Shown: positions 1 through 6,061, counted from the stretch's first letter. The stretch is DNA of 6,061 nt from Oscillospiraceae bacterium (GCA_030527085.1 JAUNBN010000087.1:1-6061), one strand, 5' to 3'. Notes: generated from the letters alone by a model not told the origin. Translations and numbers: made by a program.

Positions 1-1248
1 ATACTCGGCGGGAAAACGCCGCCCTACGGCGCGGGAGAGCTGCTGCGCTTCGCTGAGGTGGTAGACAGAATGATGTCCGGCTTTGCAGTGCTGCTCTTTG
101 ACAACTGCCGCACAGCGCTGGCCTATTCCATGCAGGGCTTTTCCTTCAGGGCCATAAGCGAGAGCTACACCGAGGAGAACGTGAGAAGCTCGCGCGAGGG
201 CTTCGCCGAGCCCTTAAAGGTAAATATGACGCTAATACGCCGCCGTATTAAAAGCGGGCTTCTGGTTTTCGAGAGCATGAAGGTGGGAAGCGTCAGCAAT
301 ACCGATATAGCGCTGGTCTACCTTAAGGACAGGGTTAGCGAGAGGCTGCTCGAGGGCATACGCAAAAATCTTAAGGGCGCGAAGATAGAGCTGGTGCTCG
401 AAAGCGGCTTCATACAGCCCTTTCTCTCCGGAAAGAAGCGCTCGCTTTTCAGCGGGGTAGGGCATACCGAGAGGCCGGATACCCTCTGCGGCAAGCTCCT
501 GGAGGGCAGGGTGGGAATACTGGTGGACGGCACGCCCTTCGCACTCATTACGCCATATCTCTTTACGGAAAACTTCCAGAGCTTCGACGACTACACCAAC
601 AAGCCCTACTACGCGGGCTTTATAAGAATACTGAAATACGCGGCTTTTATAGTTTCTATCCTGCTTCCCGGGCTTTATGTTGCCGTTATAAACTTCAACC
701 CGGAGCTTATCCCGCTCTCGCTTCTTTACAATATATCTCTCGCCCAGCTTGACACGCCGCTGCCGCTGATGTACGAGGCGCTGTTTATCCATCTCGTTTA
801 TGAGATAGTCAGAGAGGCAGGACTCAGGCTCCCGCGGCCCGTCGGCCATGCCGTCAGCCTCATAGGCGCGCTGGTGGTGGGCGAGGCAGCCGTTAACGCG
901 GGGCTCATAGGCTCGCCCATGGTCATGTGCGTGGCGCTCACGGCCATAAGCTCCTTTACGATACCGATGCTCTACGAGCCCGTTACCATGCTTCGCTTCA
1001 GCTTTATAATAGTGGGCGGGCTTTTGGGGATAGTGGGCCTTGCGCTGGGCCTGGGAATGCTGCTGTGCTCAATCTGCGCGGTGGACTCCTGCGGCATACC
1101 CTATACCGCGCCCTTGAGTCCCTATTCGCCGGTGTTCTTCAGGGACGGGATACTGCGGCAGAGCTGGCGCAAGCTGGCGGACAATACCGTTATGCTCAAG
1201 GAGCTTCACGGGGCGAAGGGGGGCGGACGCGACGGAGAGCATAAATAA
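1..1248 (+). CDS. GerA-family spore germination receptor, A subunit (5' partial)
   Basis: A subunit of a nutrient germinant receptor of the spore inner membrane; with B and C partners it senses germinants and triggers spore germination. The frame is open from base 1, so the start lies upstream; 415 residues are visible against roughly 460-530 for the family. Counting from the first codon, the soluble domain shows the family motifs REGF..PL (65-71), N-LIRRRI (to about 80), TERPD (156-160) and LLEGRVGILVDGTPF (166-180). Membrane segments follow from about residue 206, with the signature EIVREAGLRLPRP (268-280) and a hydrophobic C-terminal half ending in the family-type IPYTAPLSPYSP. The ATGs at 70 and 73 are internal, because conserved sequence continues upstream of them. 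SpoVAF is a paralogue, but the adjacent B and C genes favour a GerA/GerK-type receptor. The 3' end overlaps the B-subunit frame. Confidence 0.93.
   Translation: MLGGKTPPYGAGELLRFAEVVDRMMSGFAVLLFDNCRTALAYSMQGFSFRAISESYTEENVRSSREGFAEPLKVNMTLIRRRIKSGLLVFESMKVGSVSNTDIALVYLKDRVSERLLEGIRKNLKGAKIELVLESGFIQPFLSGKKRSLFSGVGHTERPDTLCGKLLEGRVGILVDGTPFALITPYLFTENFQSFDDYTNKPYYAGFIRILKYAAFIVSILLPGLYVAVINFNPELIPLSLLYNISLAQLDTPLPLMYEALFIHLVYEIVREAGLRLPRPVGHAVSLIGALVVGEAAVNAGLIGSPMVMCVALTAISSFTIPMLYEPVTMLRFSFIIVGGLLGIVGLALGLGMLLCSICAVDSCGIPYTAPLSPYSPVFFRDGILRQSWRKLADNTVMLKELHGAKGGGRDGEHK
1216..1223 (+). promoter_or_regulatory. Ribosome binding site for the B subunit (AAGGGGGG)
   Basis: The purine tract AAGGGGGG lies inside the 3' end of the A-subunit gene and ends 8 bases before an ACG codon at 1232 that is in the B-subunit frame. 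This is ideal Shine-Dalgarno spacing. No comparable site precedes the first canonical start, TTG at 1307. The site therefore argues that translation of the B subunit begins near 1232. The six-G run is also a possible slippage site. Confidence 0.6.
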
Positions 1249-2281
1249 AATCAGCGAGCGCCAGCTATTCTGCCTGCTGCTGGTCTGCCGCTGCCTCAGT
1301 CTGCTATTGAGCGAGAGAGAAGCGGCATCCAGAGCCTCCGCCGCCGCCACGGCGCTGGCCGCTTTGATATCGACAACTATTTTTTCTGTTTTATATTGTA
1401 TTTTGAAAAAGGGTGCGAGAGATAGGGTTCTTAGCCCTCAACCGGGCCCTGCTGCCGGCGTTATTATGTCGGCCTTTCTCATCCTCTCTGCCGCGGGCTC
1501 GCTTTCGAGCTTTGCCGCCTATCTTGAGTACGCAAGCCAGCTCGGGGTCGTTGTTCCCGTGGTTTTCGCGGCCTTAATTACAGCTTCGGGAGTTTACTCT
1601 GTATATAAGGGAGTGGAGGGGCTCTCTCGCGCCGCTTTTCTTTTAGCGGTGCTGCTGGGCCTTACGGCGGCCTTTGTGCTGCTCTCAAATATACCGAGTT
1701 TTGAGCCGGAGCTTTTAAATCCGCTCGAAATCGACTTCGGAAAGCCGGAGCCCTTGCTGCGCGAGATCCTGAGAATAGGCCTCTGTCCCGAGATATTGCT
1801 TTACGTGGCCCTTAAAAGAAAGGTAAGTACCGCAAAAGAGTGTTCCTTTGAGTCCCTGCCCGCCTTCTTCGCGGCGCAGGCGGCGCTTTTCGCGCTCTTC
1901 GCGGTGGCCTGCGAGGGTGTTTTCGGGGAAATGGAAGCGCTGCTGCCCTATCCCTTGCTCTCGCTTACTTCGGTAGCGCAGCTCTCGGTAGTACGGCGGC
2001 TGGACGCGCTGTTCACAGGAGTGTTCACGGTTATCTGCGCCTTCCGCTGCGCGGCCTTTACTCTGGGCGCGCTTGTATTGCTGAAAATACGCTTTGAGGG
2101 CGCGGGCCCGGCCGTCGGCATGGGTCTTGCGCTGCTTACGCTCGCCATGGCTCTCGAAGGGGACAGCGTTCTCAGTTCCGGAATACTTGCCGCCTCTTTT
2201 TTGACGGCGACGGCGGCGCTGCTGATTTCTTTCTTAATTGTTCCTAAACTGAAAAGGGAAAAGGAGACGCTTGAGGAATGA
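1232..2281 (+). CDS. GerAB/GerKB-family spore germination receptor, B subunit (membrane permease-like); non-canonical start
   Basis: B subunit of the germinant receptor, an APC-superfamily-like integral membrane protein thought to form the germinant-binding part of the complex. From ACG 1232 it has 349 residues, close to the usual 360 or so, with about ten hydrophobic segments. The N-terminus INKISERQLFCLLL (4-17) matches the family's K-I-S-x-R-Q-L-F opening and first helix. PYPLLSL (239-245) and RRLDALF (255-261) match the conserved P-Y-P and R-L-E/D-A region. The first ATG/GTG/TTG in this frame is TTG 1307, which would delete the conserved opening and helix 1 and has no ribosome binding site, so I place the start at ACG 1232; the exact codon is uncertain. 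The link between helices 1 and 2 looks short. The gene overlaps the A subunit by 17 bases and the C subunit by 4 (ATGA), which suggests translational coupling. Confidence 0.85.
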   Translation, partial: TESINKISERQLFCLLLVCRCLSLLLSEREAASRASAAATALAALISTTIFSVLYCILKKGARDRVLSPQPGPAAGVIMSAFLILSAAGSLSSFAAYLEYASQLGVVVPVVFAALITASGVYSVYKGVEGLSRAAFLLAVLLGLTAAFVLLSNIPSFEPELLNPLEIDFGKPEPLLREILRIGLCPEILLYVALKRKVSTAKECSFESLPAFFAAQAALFALFAVACEGVFGEMEALLPYPLLSLTSVAQLSVVRRLDALFTGVFTVICAFRCAAFTLGALVLLKIRFEGAGPAVGMGLALLTLAMALEGDSVLSSGILAASFLTATAALLISFLIVPKLKREKETLEE

Positions 2282-2961
2282 AGCTAAAAATCCTTGCGCT
2301 GACTTTGATATTCGCTTTTATAACGACTTTAACGGGCTGCGCCTCATCTAGCGCAGAGCTTGCCTACCGACTCACGGCGGGCATAATCGCCCTCGACTGG
2401 TCTGAGGGACTATACACCGTGAGCCTGGTCTGCCTCGACCCGCGCGGCGCGAAGCAGGGCGATGAGGCCGAGCTGCAATATCTCGCCGCGCAGTCCGTCT
2501 CGCTCAAGGAAGCGCTCACAAAAATAGAGGAGAGCACCCCCCAGACCGTCTTTTACGGTCACGCGGCGGCGATAATAATCGGCGAAAGCGCTCTGCAAGA
2601 GCAGCTTGAGGAGCTTCTGGTATTCTTTGCAGAGGACAATCGTGTCAGGCTGAATATTTCCGTTTTTGCCTGCGAGGGAGAGGCTGCGGGGTTCATTCGC
2701 CTCAAAACGCCTCATAAAATGTCTGTGGTGGGAACGGTGCAGGATCTGATAGAGGACGACGGCGCGGGCGAGAGCTTTACCAAACCCTTTTTCAGTCTCT
2801 GCGCCGGCGTGCTCTCACATCGAGCGGTGACTGTTCCCCTTATAAGCGCACGCCCCGCAGAGCTTTCTAGCGCAAAGGAGGAGGGCGACTATTTCGAGCT
2901 CATAGCGGACAGGGAAATAGAGATTGAACGAAGCGGGGGTTTAATGTATAATTCTAATTAA
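2278..2961 (+). CDS. GerAC-family spore germination lipoprotein, C subunit, N-terminal domain only
   Basis: C subunit of the receptor, a lipoprotein anchored on the outer face of the spore inner membrane. Residues 1-20 are a signal peptide (KLK, hydrophobic stretch) ending in the lipobox LTGC, with Cys21 as the lipidated residue. The body fits the GerAC N-terminal domain: a GI-LDW strand (35-41), an L-EAL-K segment (76-82), FYGHAAAIIIGE (92-103, the family's FGH...IIGE motif) and a D-R-RLN-SVF strand (120-130). The protein stops at 227 residues, at about the point where the family has its Gly-rich link to the C-terminal domain, so the whole second domain (about 150 residues) is missing. Ribosome binding site AAGGAG at 2261-2266, 11 bases before ATG. 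It may be a functional short form or a 3'-truncated gene; the reading frame shows no other damage. Confidence 0.83.
   Translation: MKLKILALTLIFAFITTLTGCASSSAELAYRLTAGIIALDWSEGLYTVSLVCLDPRGAKQGDEAELQYLAAQSVSLKEALTKIEESTPQTVFYGHAAAIIIGESALQEQLEELLVFFAEDNRVRLNISVFACEGEAAGFIRLKTPHKMSVVGTVQDLIEDDGAGESFTKPFFSLCAGVLSHRAVTVPLISARPAELSSAKEEGDYFELIADREIEIERSGGLMYNSN
2924..2952 (+). promoter_or_regulatory. Predicted sigma-A-type promoter for hprK-murB-rapZ-whiA
   Basis: A -35 element TTGAAC (2924-2929; 4 of 6 to TTGACA) and a perfect -10 TATAAT (2947-2952) are separated by exactly 17 bases. Transcription would start near 2959, leaving a leader of about 28 bases before the hprK start codon. The elements lie inside the last twelve or so codons of the germination lipoprotein gene, in an AT-rich patch that stands out from the GC-rich surroundings. 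This lets vegetative genes be expressed independently of the upstream sporulation operon. It rests on sequence match only. Confidence 0.68.
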
Positions 2962-2974
2962 TCAATTAAGGGGC

Positions 2975-2980
2975 AGGTGA
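2975..2980 (+). promoter_or_regulatory. Ribosome binding site deciding the hprK TTG start (AGGTGA)
   Basis: AGGTGA matches the anti-Shine-Dalgarno sequence and ends 6 bases before TTG 2987. A second purine tract, AAGGGG, lies at 2968-2973. The GTG at 2977 inside this site is out of frame with hprK, so TTG 2987 is the best supported start. Confidence 0.65.
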
Positions 2981-2986
2981 GCATAC

Positions 2987-3922
2987 TTGCAAACCTATTC
3001 TGTAACGCTCGATTCAATAATAACGGAGCTCCACCTCGAAGCGGTTTATCTGCCGCGCGAGGCGGGCGAGCTGCACGTCGTGTCCGCGGAAATCAACCGT
3101 CCCTCGCTGCTGCTGACGGGCTTTACCACCTATTTTGACAACCGGCGCATTCAGGTCTGCGGCAAGGTGGAGATGTCCTATCTGGAGACCCTAAGCGACG
3201 AAAAGCGCGCCGAGGCCATAGATTTGCTCTTCTCCTACACCCCGCCGGCTGTGGTGGTAAGCCGGGGACTGAAGATATATAAAGAGATGCTGGAGTGCGG
3301 AAGGAAGTATCAGGTTCCGGTGCTCACGAGCTTCGACTCCACATCGAACTTCATGTCGGCGGCCATAACCTATTTAAACACCGCGCTGGCCCCGAGAATA
3401 ACCCGTCACGGAGTTTTTGTTGAGGTTTACGGAGAGGGGATACTTATTTTAGGCGAGAGCGGCGTGGGCAAGAGCGAGACGGCCATAGAGCTTTTGAAAC
3501 GCGGCCACCGCCTCATAGCTGATGATGCGGTAGAGCTCAGGAGAATTTCAAACAAGACCATAAACGGAGCCTCGCCGGACAACATACGCCACTTTATCGA
3601 GCTGCGCGGAGTAGGAATAATCAATGTGCGGCGCATCTTCGGCATGGGCGCTGTCAAAATGTCTGATAAGGTTGACCTTGTTATCCAGCTCGTGCAGTGG
3701 GACGCGGGGCAGACCTACAGCAATATCGACACCGAGGACCAGACGATAAACATACTCGACGTTGAGATACCTATAATCACGATACCCGTAAAATCCGGCC
3801 GCAACCTCGCGATAATAATCGAGGTGGCCGCCATGAACAACCGCCAGAAGAGCATGGGCTACAACGCCAACAGGGAGCTGCTTGAGAGCCTCGGTCTAGA
3901 CGAGGACGGCGGGGTAAAATGA
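2987..3922 (+). CDS. hprK: HPr kinase/phosphorylase
   Basis: Bifunctional enzyme that phosphorylates HPr on Ser46 using ATP or pyrophosphate and removes the phosphate by phosphorolysis, setting carbon catabolite repression through CcpA in low-GC Gram-positives. The 311 residues match the family length. The N-terminal domain (about 1-130) is followed by the catalytic domain: conserved His141 (RHGVFVEVYG), P-loop GESGVGKS (156-163) followed by the E-T-A-x-E-L helix, RLIADD (175-180), the HprK signature ELRGVGIINVRRIFG (205-219), and the C-terminal NLAIIIEVAAMNNRQKSMG (273-291). All expected catalytic residues are present. The start is TTG with AGGTGA 6 bases upstream. It is the first gene after the predicted promoter, and murB begins 1 base after its stop. 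The partner HPr gene is not in the window. Confidence 0.97.
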   Translation: MQTYSVTLDSIITELHLEAVYLPREAGELHVVSAEINRPSLLLTGFTTYFDNRRIQVCGKVEMSYLETLSDEKRAEAIDLLFSYTPPAVVVSRGLKIYKEMLECGRKYQVPVLTSFDSTSNFMSAAITYLNTALAPRITRHGVFVEVYGEGILILGESGVGKSETAIELLKRGHRLIADDAVELRRISNKTINGASPDNIRHFIELRGVGIINVRRIFGMGAVKMSDKVDLVIQLVQWDAGQTYSNIDTEDQTINILDVEIPIITIPVKSGRNLAIIIEVAAMNNRQKSMGYNANRELLESLGLDEDGGVK

Positions 3923-3923
3923 G

Positions 3924-4817
3924 ATGAGCCTTATTGAAGAGCTTAAAGGACTGAAGAACGTAGAGCTGCTCGAAAACGAGAGACTGGCCCCCCATACGGG
4001 CTTTAAGACCGGCGGCCCCTGCCTCGCGCTGCTTATACCTCAAAACAGAGAGAGCTTTATCGAGTGCGTTAATCTCTTGAAGCGCGAGGGCGCCCGCTTC
4101 GCGGTTCTCGGCCGCGGCAGCAACGTCCTCGTTCCCGACAGCGGCTACGAGGGCTATGTTCTCCTAACGAGCCGCCTTAATAAAATAAGCTTCAGCGGCG
4201 AGGTTGTGAGAGCCGAGGCGGGCGCGGGTTTGAGCGAGCTCTGCGCTCAGTGCGCCGAGAGGGGGCTTTCGGGCCTTGAGTTCGCCTACGGCATACCCGG
4301 CAGCGTGGGCGGCGCTGTCTTTATGAACGCCGGGGCCTACGGCGGCGAGATGAGGCAGGTCGTGAGCGACGTCGAGGTGCTGACGGAGGGCGGCGGGCTA
4401 AAGCGCGTCCGCTCCGGCGACATGGGCTTCGCCTATCGCGGCAGCGTGCTGCAATCTCAAGGTGGCATAGCGCTCTCGGCCCGATTTTCACTTTATAAAG
4501 AAGACAAAGAGCTTATACATTCAAAAATGCAGGAGCTTATGGAGCGCAGAAAGAGCAAGCAGCCGCTGGAATATCCGAGCTGCGGCAGCACCTTCAAGCG
4601 CCCCGAGGGAGCCTTTGCCGGAAAGCTGATAGAAGACTGCGGTCTGCGCGGTTATACCGTAGGCGGCGCGGCGGTAAGCGAGATGCACTGCGGCTTCGTC
4701 ATAAATAAAGGCGGTGCGAGTTCAGAAGATATTCTTAAGCTCATCTCAGAGGTTCAGGGCATAGTAAGAGAAAAAACGGGCTACGAGCTCGAATGTGAAA
4801 TAAGGATTTTGAAGTAG
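3924..4817 (+). CDS. murB: UDP-N-acetylenolpyruvoylglucosamine reductase
   Basis: FAD- and NADPH-dependent cytoplasmic enzyme that reduces UDP-GlcNAc-enolpyruvate to UDP-MurNAc, the second committed step of peptidoglycan precursor synthesis. At 297 residues it has the length of the short type II MurB enzymes. The FAD-binding part shows the T-G-F-K-T-GG opening (25-31), VLGRGSNVLV (61-70) and YGIPGSVGGAVFMNAGAYGG (122-141). The substrate domain carries YRGS with catalytic Arg172, CGSTFKRPEG (220-229) with proton donor Ser222, GYTVGGAAVSEMHCGFVIN (243-261), and Glu292 in the terminal E-C-E-I-R strand. It sits 1 base after hprK and 15 before rapZ; the ribosome binding site is weak (GGGG at 3911-3914), so coupling to hprK translation is likely. 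A hprK-murB-rapZ order is familiar in Clostridia and links sugar status to wall synthesis. Confidence 0.97.
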   Translation: MSLIEELKGLKNVELLENERLAPHTGFKTGGPCLALLIPQNRESFIECVNLLKREGARFAVLGRGSNVLVPDSGYEGYVLLTSRLNKISFSGEVVRAEAGAGLSELCAQCAERGLSGLEFAYGIPGSVGGAVFMNAGAYGGEMRQVVSDVEVLTEGGGLKRVRSGDMGFAYRGSVLQSQGGIALSARFSLYKEDKELIHSKMQELMERRKSKQPLEYPSCGSTFKRPEGAFAGKLIEDCGLRGYTVGGAAVSEMHCGFVINKGGASSEDILKLISEVQGIVREKTGYELECEIRILK

Positions 4818-4832
4818 GGGAAAGGGGAGCCG

Positions 4833-5693
4833 ATGCGGGCCCTGATAATTACAGGTCTTTCAGGCGCGGGCAAGACCCAGGCGGCGAACGCGCTGGAGGA
4901 TATAGGCTTTTTTTGTATAGACAATATGCCGCCCACACTGATTCCGCGCTTTGCGGAAATGGCCGCGCAGCTCAACAAGTACAGCGACATTGCCATAGTT
5001 ACCGATGTTCGCGGCCGCGAGTTCTTCGACGGCCTCTTCGACGCGCTCGAGGATTTAAAAAAGATAGAAGTTCCCTGCAAGATACTCTTTTTAGACGCGA
5101 ACGACGAAATACTCGAGCGCCGCTACTGCGCTACGCGCCGCAAACACCCACTCTCGGAAGAAGGCAGCAGCTCCCTCGCGCAGGCCATAGCCGATGAGCG
5201 CAGGCTACTCGACCCTTTAAGGCAGGCGGCGGACTACAGAATAGACACCAGCTTTCTGACTATAGCCCAGCTTAAGGAGCAGATAATCTCGCGCTTTTCC
5301 GGTGACGCCAAGGGTTCCATGCTCGTGCGCTGCCTTTCTTTCGGCTTTAAATACGGTGTTCCCACCGAGGCCGACCTCCTGCTGGACGTAAGGCATCTCC
5401 CGAACCCCTTTTACGTAGAGGAACTCAAGCAGCAAAACGGCCTTGATGAGTCCGTCAGAGCCTATGTCTGGAGGGACGGCCGAGCCGAGGAGCTCTGCTT
5501 ACGCTACGGCTCGCTGCTGGAATACCTGCTGCCGCAGTACAGGCAGGAGGGCAAGAGCCAGCTCGTTATAGGCGTGGGCTGCACGGGCGGCAAGCACCGC
5601 TCCGTGGCCGTGGCCGAGGCTCTCTGCGCGAAAATAGGCGAGCTGGGCTTTAATTGCAAAACCATACACCGTGACATGAACAAGCTGCTTTGA
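4833..5693 (+). CDS. rapZ: RNase adapter RapZ / YvcJ-family nucleotide-binding protein
   Basis: P-loop nucleotide-hydrolysing regulatory protein. In E. coli the homologue binds glucosamine-6-phosphate and guides RNase E to the GlmZ small RNA; the Bacillus homologue YvcJ hydrolyses ATP/GTP and influences competence, and no small-RNA role is established in Firmicutes. The 286 residues match the family. Visible are Walker A GLSGAGKT (8-15), CIDNMPP (28-34), the Walker B-like TDVRG (57-61), RRYCATRRKHPL (96-107), and the C-terminal domain: SFGFKYGVP (169-177), DVRHLPNPF (185-193), the nucleotide/sugar-phosphate-type loop GCTGGKHRSV (249-258) and terminal HRD (279-281). The ribosome binding site AAAGGGGAG (4821-4829) is strong. 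The gene lies between murB and whiA, consistent with a role in envelope precursor control. Ile codons are 14 ATA, 3 ATT and 1 ATC. Confidence 0.96.
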   Translation: MRALIITGLSGAGKTQAANALEDIGFFCIDNMPPTLIPRFAEMAAQLNKYSDIAIVTDVRGREFFDGLFDALEDLKKIEVPCKILFLDANDEILERRYCATRRKHPLSEEGSSSLAQAIADERRLLDPLRQAADYRIDTSFLTIAQLKEQIISRFSGDAKGSMLVRCLSFGFKYGVPTEADLLLDVRHLPNPFYVEELKQQNGLDESVRAYVWRDGRAEELCLRYGSLLEYLLPQYRQEGKSQLVIGVGCTGGKHRSVAVAEALCAKIGELGFNCKTIHRDMNKLL

Positions 5694-5695
5694 AA

Positions 5696-6061
5696 ATGAC
5701 CTTTTGCGCAAAGTGCAAACTGGATATAGTGGAGAACGCTCCGCTCGAAACCTGTTGTAAAGGTGCGCAGCTTTACGGTATGCTTTTGTTCGCCCGCTCC
5801 TTTACCACGGGTCGTATCTGCTGTGCCAGTGAGCACGAGGCCGTAGTGGAGCACTTTTCCCAGCTTTTACAAGAACTGGGCGTGGCGCCTGAGACTATAA
5901 TCAGGAGCAAGAGCGCCCGCGAGCACAGCGCCCTCATAAACCAAAGAGAGGTCATAGAAAGGGTCTTTGTGGATTTCGGCTACAGCGGCGAGGAGCCGAG
6001 CCTGCGAATACTGCGAGGCAACCTGAGCTGCGAGCGCTGCGCCGCCGCCTGTATAGCCGGG
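5696..6061 (+). CDS. whiA: WhiA-family DNA-binding regulator (3' partial)
   Basis: WhiA is a DNA-binding protein with a LAGLIDADG-homing-endonuclease-like N-terminal fold and a C-terminal helix-turn-helix; it controls sporulation septation in Streptomyces and cell division/chromosome segregation in Bacillus. Only the first 122 residues are present, and the frame is open at the window end. Recognition rests on the start MTF-x-x-K, the E-T-CC-x-x-A-x-x-YG-LL segment (19-31), a segment rich in hydrophobic residues near 85-95, and the C-x-x-C-A-A-A-C-x-AG stretch at the end, which lines up with the family's CC-R-A-F-L-RG-FLA. The helix-turn-helix would be beyond the window. ATG lies 2 bases after the rapZ stop, with no clear ribosome binding site, so coupling to rapZ translation is likely; TTG 5690 is a weaker alternative start. 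Nine cysteines in 122 residues is high. The position after rapZ strongly supports the call. Confidence 0.88.
   Translation, partial: MTFCAKCKLDIVENAPLETCCKGAQLYGMLLFARSFTTGRICCASEHEAVVEHFSQLLQELGVAPETIIRSKSAREHSALINQREVIERVFVDFGYSGEEPSLRILRGNLSCERCAAACIAG

Noticed and set aside
232..849. Long minus-strand open frame opposite the A-subunit gene
   Set aside because: The plus strand encodes clear GerA-family motifs throughout; the antisense protein is rich in charged residues, matches nothing I recognise, and such frames are common opposite GC-rich genes.
1370..1397. Promoter-like TCGACA, 16-base spacer, TATATT inside the B-subunit gene
   Set aside because: The AT-rich patch is explained by Ile/Phe/Leu/Tyr codons of a membrane helix, no gene start follows nearby, and a promoter inside a receptor operon has no obvious purpose.
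2962..2986. Possible terminator between the germination operon and hprK
   Set aside because: The 25-base gap has no GC-rich stem followed by a T run; it holds the hprK leader and ribosome binding site.
3001..3016. Possible catabolite-responsive element (TGTAACGCTCGATTCA) at the start of hprK
   Set aside because: The TGTAA half resembles a cre site, but the central CG is out of register and the right half does not match.
5703..5712. Perfect palindrome TTTGCGCAAA at the start of whiA
   Set aside because: It is only 10 bases, lies within codons 3-6 of whiA, and has no second copy nearby; it is too short to be called an operator or a terminator.
5504..5955. Minus-strand open frames opposite the end of rapZ and the start of whiA
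   Set aside because: Both plus-strand genes are confidently identified and cover the region; the antisense frames show no domain or ribosome binding site.

Overview
The window looks like a chromosomal segment of an endospore-forming, low-branching Firmicute, most likely a GC-rich member of the Clostridia (Oscillospiraceae-like). The evidence is the pairing of a GerA-type spore germinant receptor locus with the typically Gram-positive set hprK, murB, rapZ and whiA, together with ATG/TTG starts and purine-rich Shine-Dalgarno sites. All genes lie on the + strand with almost no spacing. Although the DNA is GC-rich, isoleucine is written mostly as ATA (14 of 18 Ile codons in rapZ by hand count).

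Region 1 (1-2961) is a germinant receptor operon in the order A-B-C: the C-terminal 415 residues of a GerA-family A subunit (5' end outside the window), a GerAB-family membrane B subunit, and a lipoprotein C subunit. A and B overlap, and B and C share an ATGA. Two things are odd. The B frame has no ATG/GTG/TTG at its expected N-terminus; an ACG sits at the right distance from a strong ribosome binding site. The C subunit stops after its N-terminal domain, at about 227 residues instead of the usual 350-400.

Region 2 (2924-6061) is a housekeeping operon. A good sigma-A-type promoter (TTGAAC, 17-base spacer, TATAAT) lies inside the last codons of the C-subunit gene and should drive hprK (HPr kinase/phosphorylase, carbon catabolite control), murB (UDP-MurNAc synthesis), rapZ (nucleotide-binding regulator tied to amino-sugar and envelope metabolism) and the start of whiA (DNA-binding developmental/cell-division regulator, cut by the window end). 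Gaps are 1, 15 and 2 bases, so the four genes are probably co-transcribed. The theme is coupling of sugar status to envelope precursor supply and division. The yvcK (GlmR) gene that often sits between rapZ and whiA is absent here.

I find no mobile element, CRISPR array, RNA gene or convincing terminator, and no gene-free stretch longer than 300 bases. I do not see a wholly new system. The points most worth checking are the non-canonical start of the B subunit, the one-domain C subunit and the promoter embedded in its 3' end.
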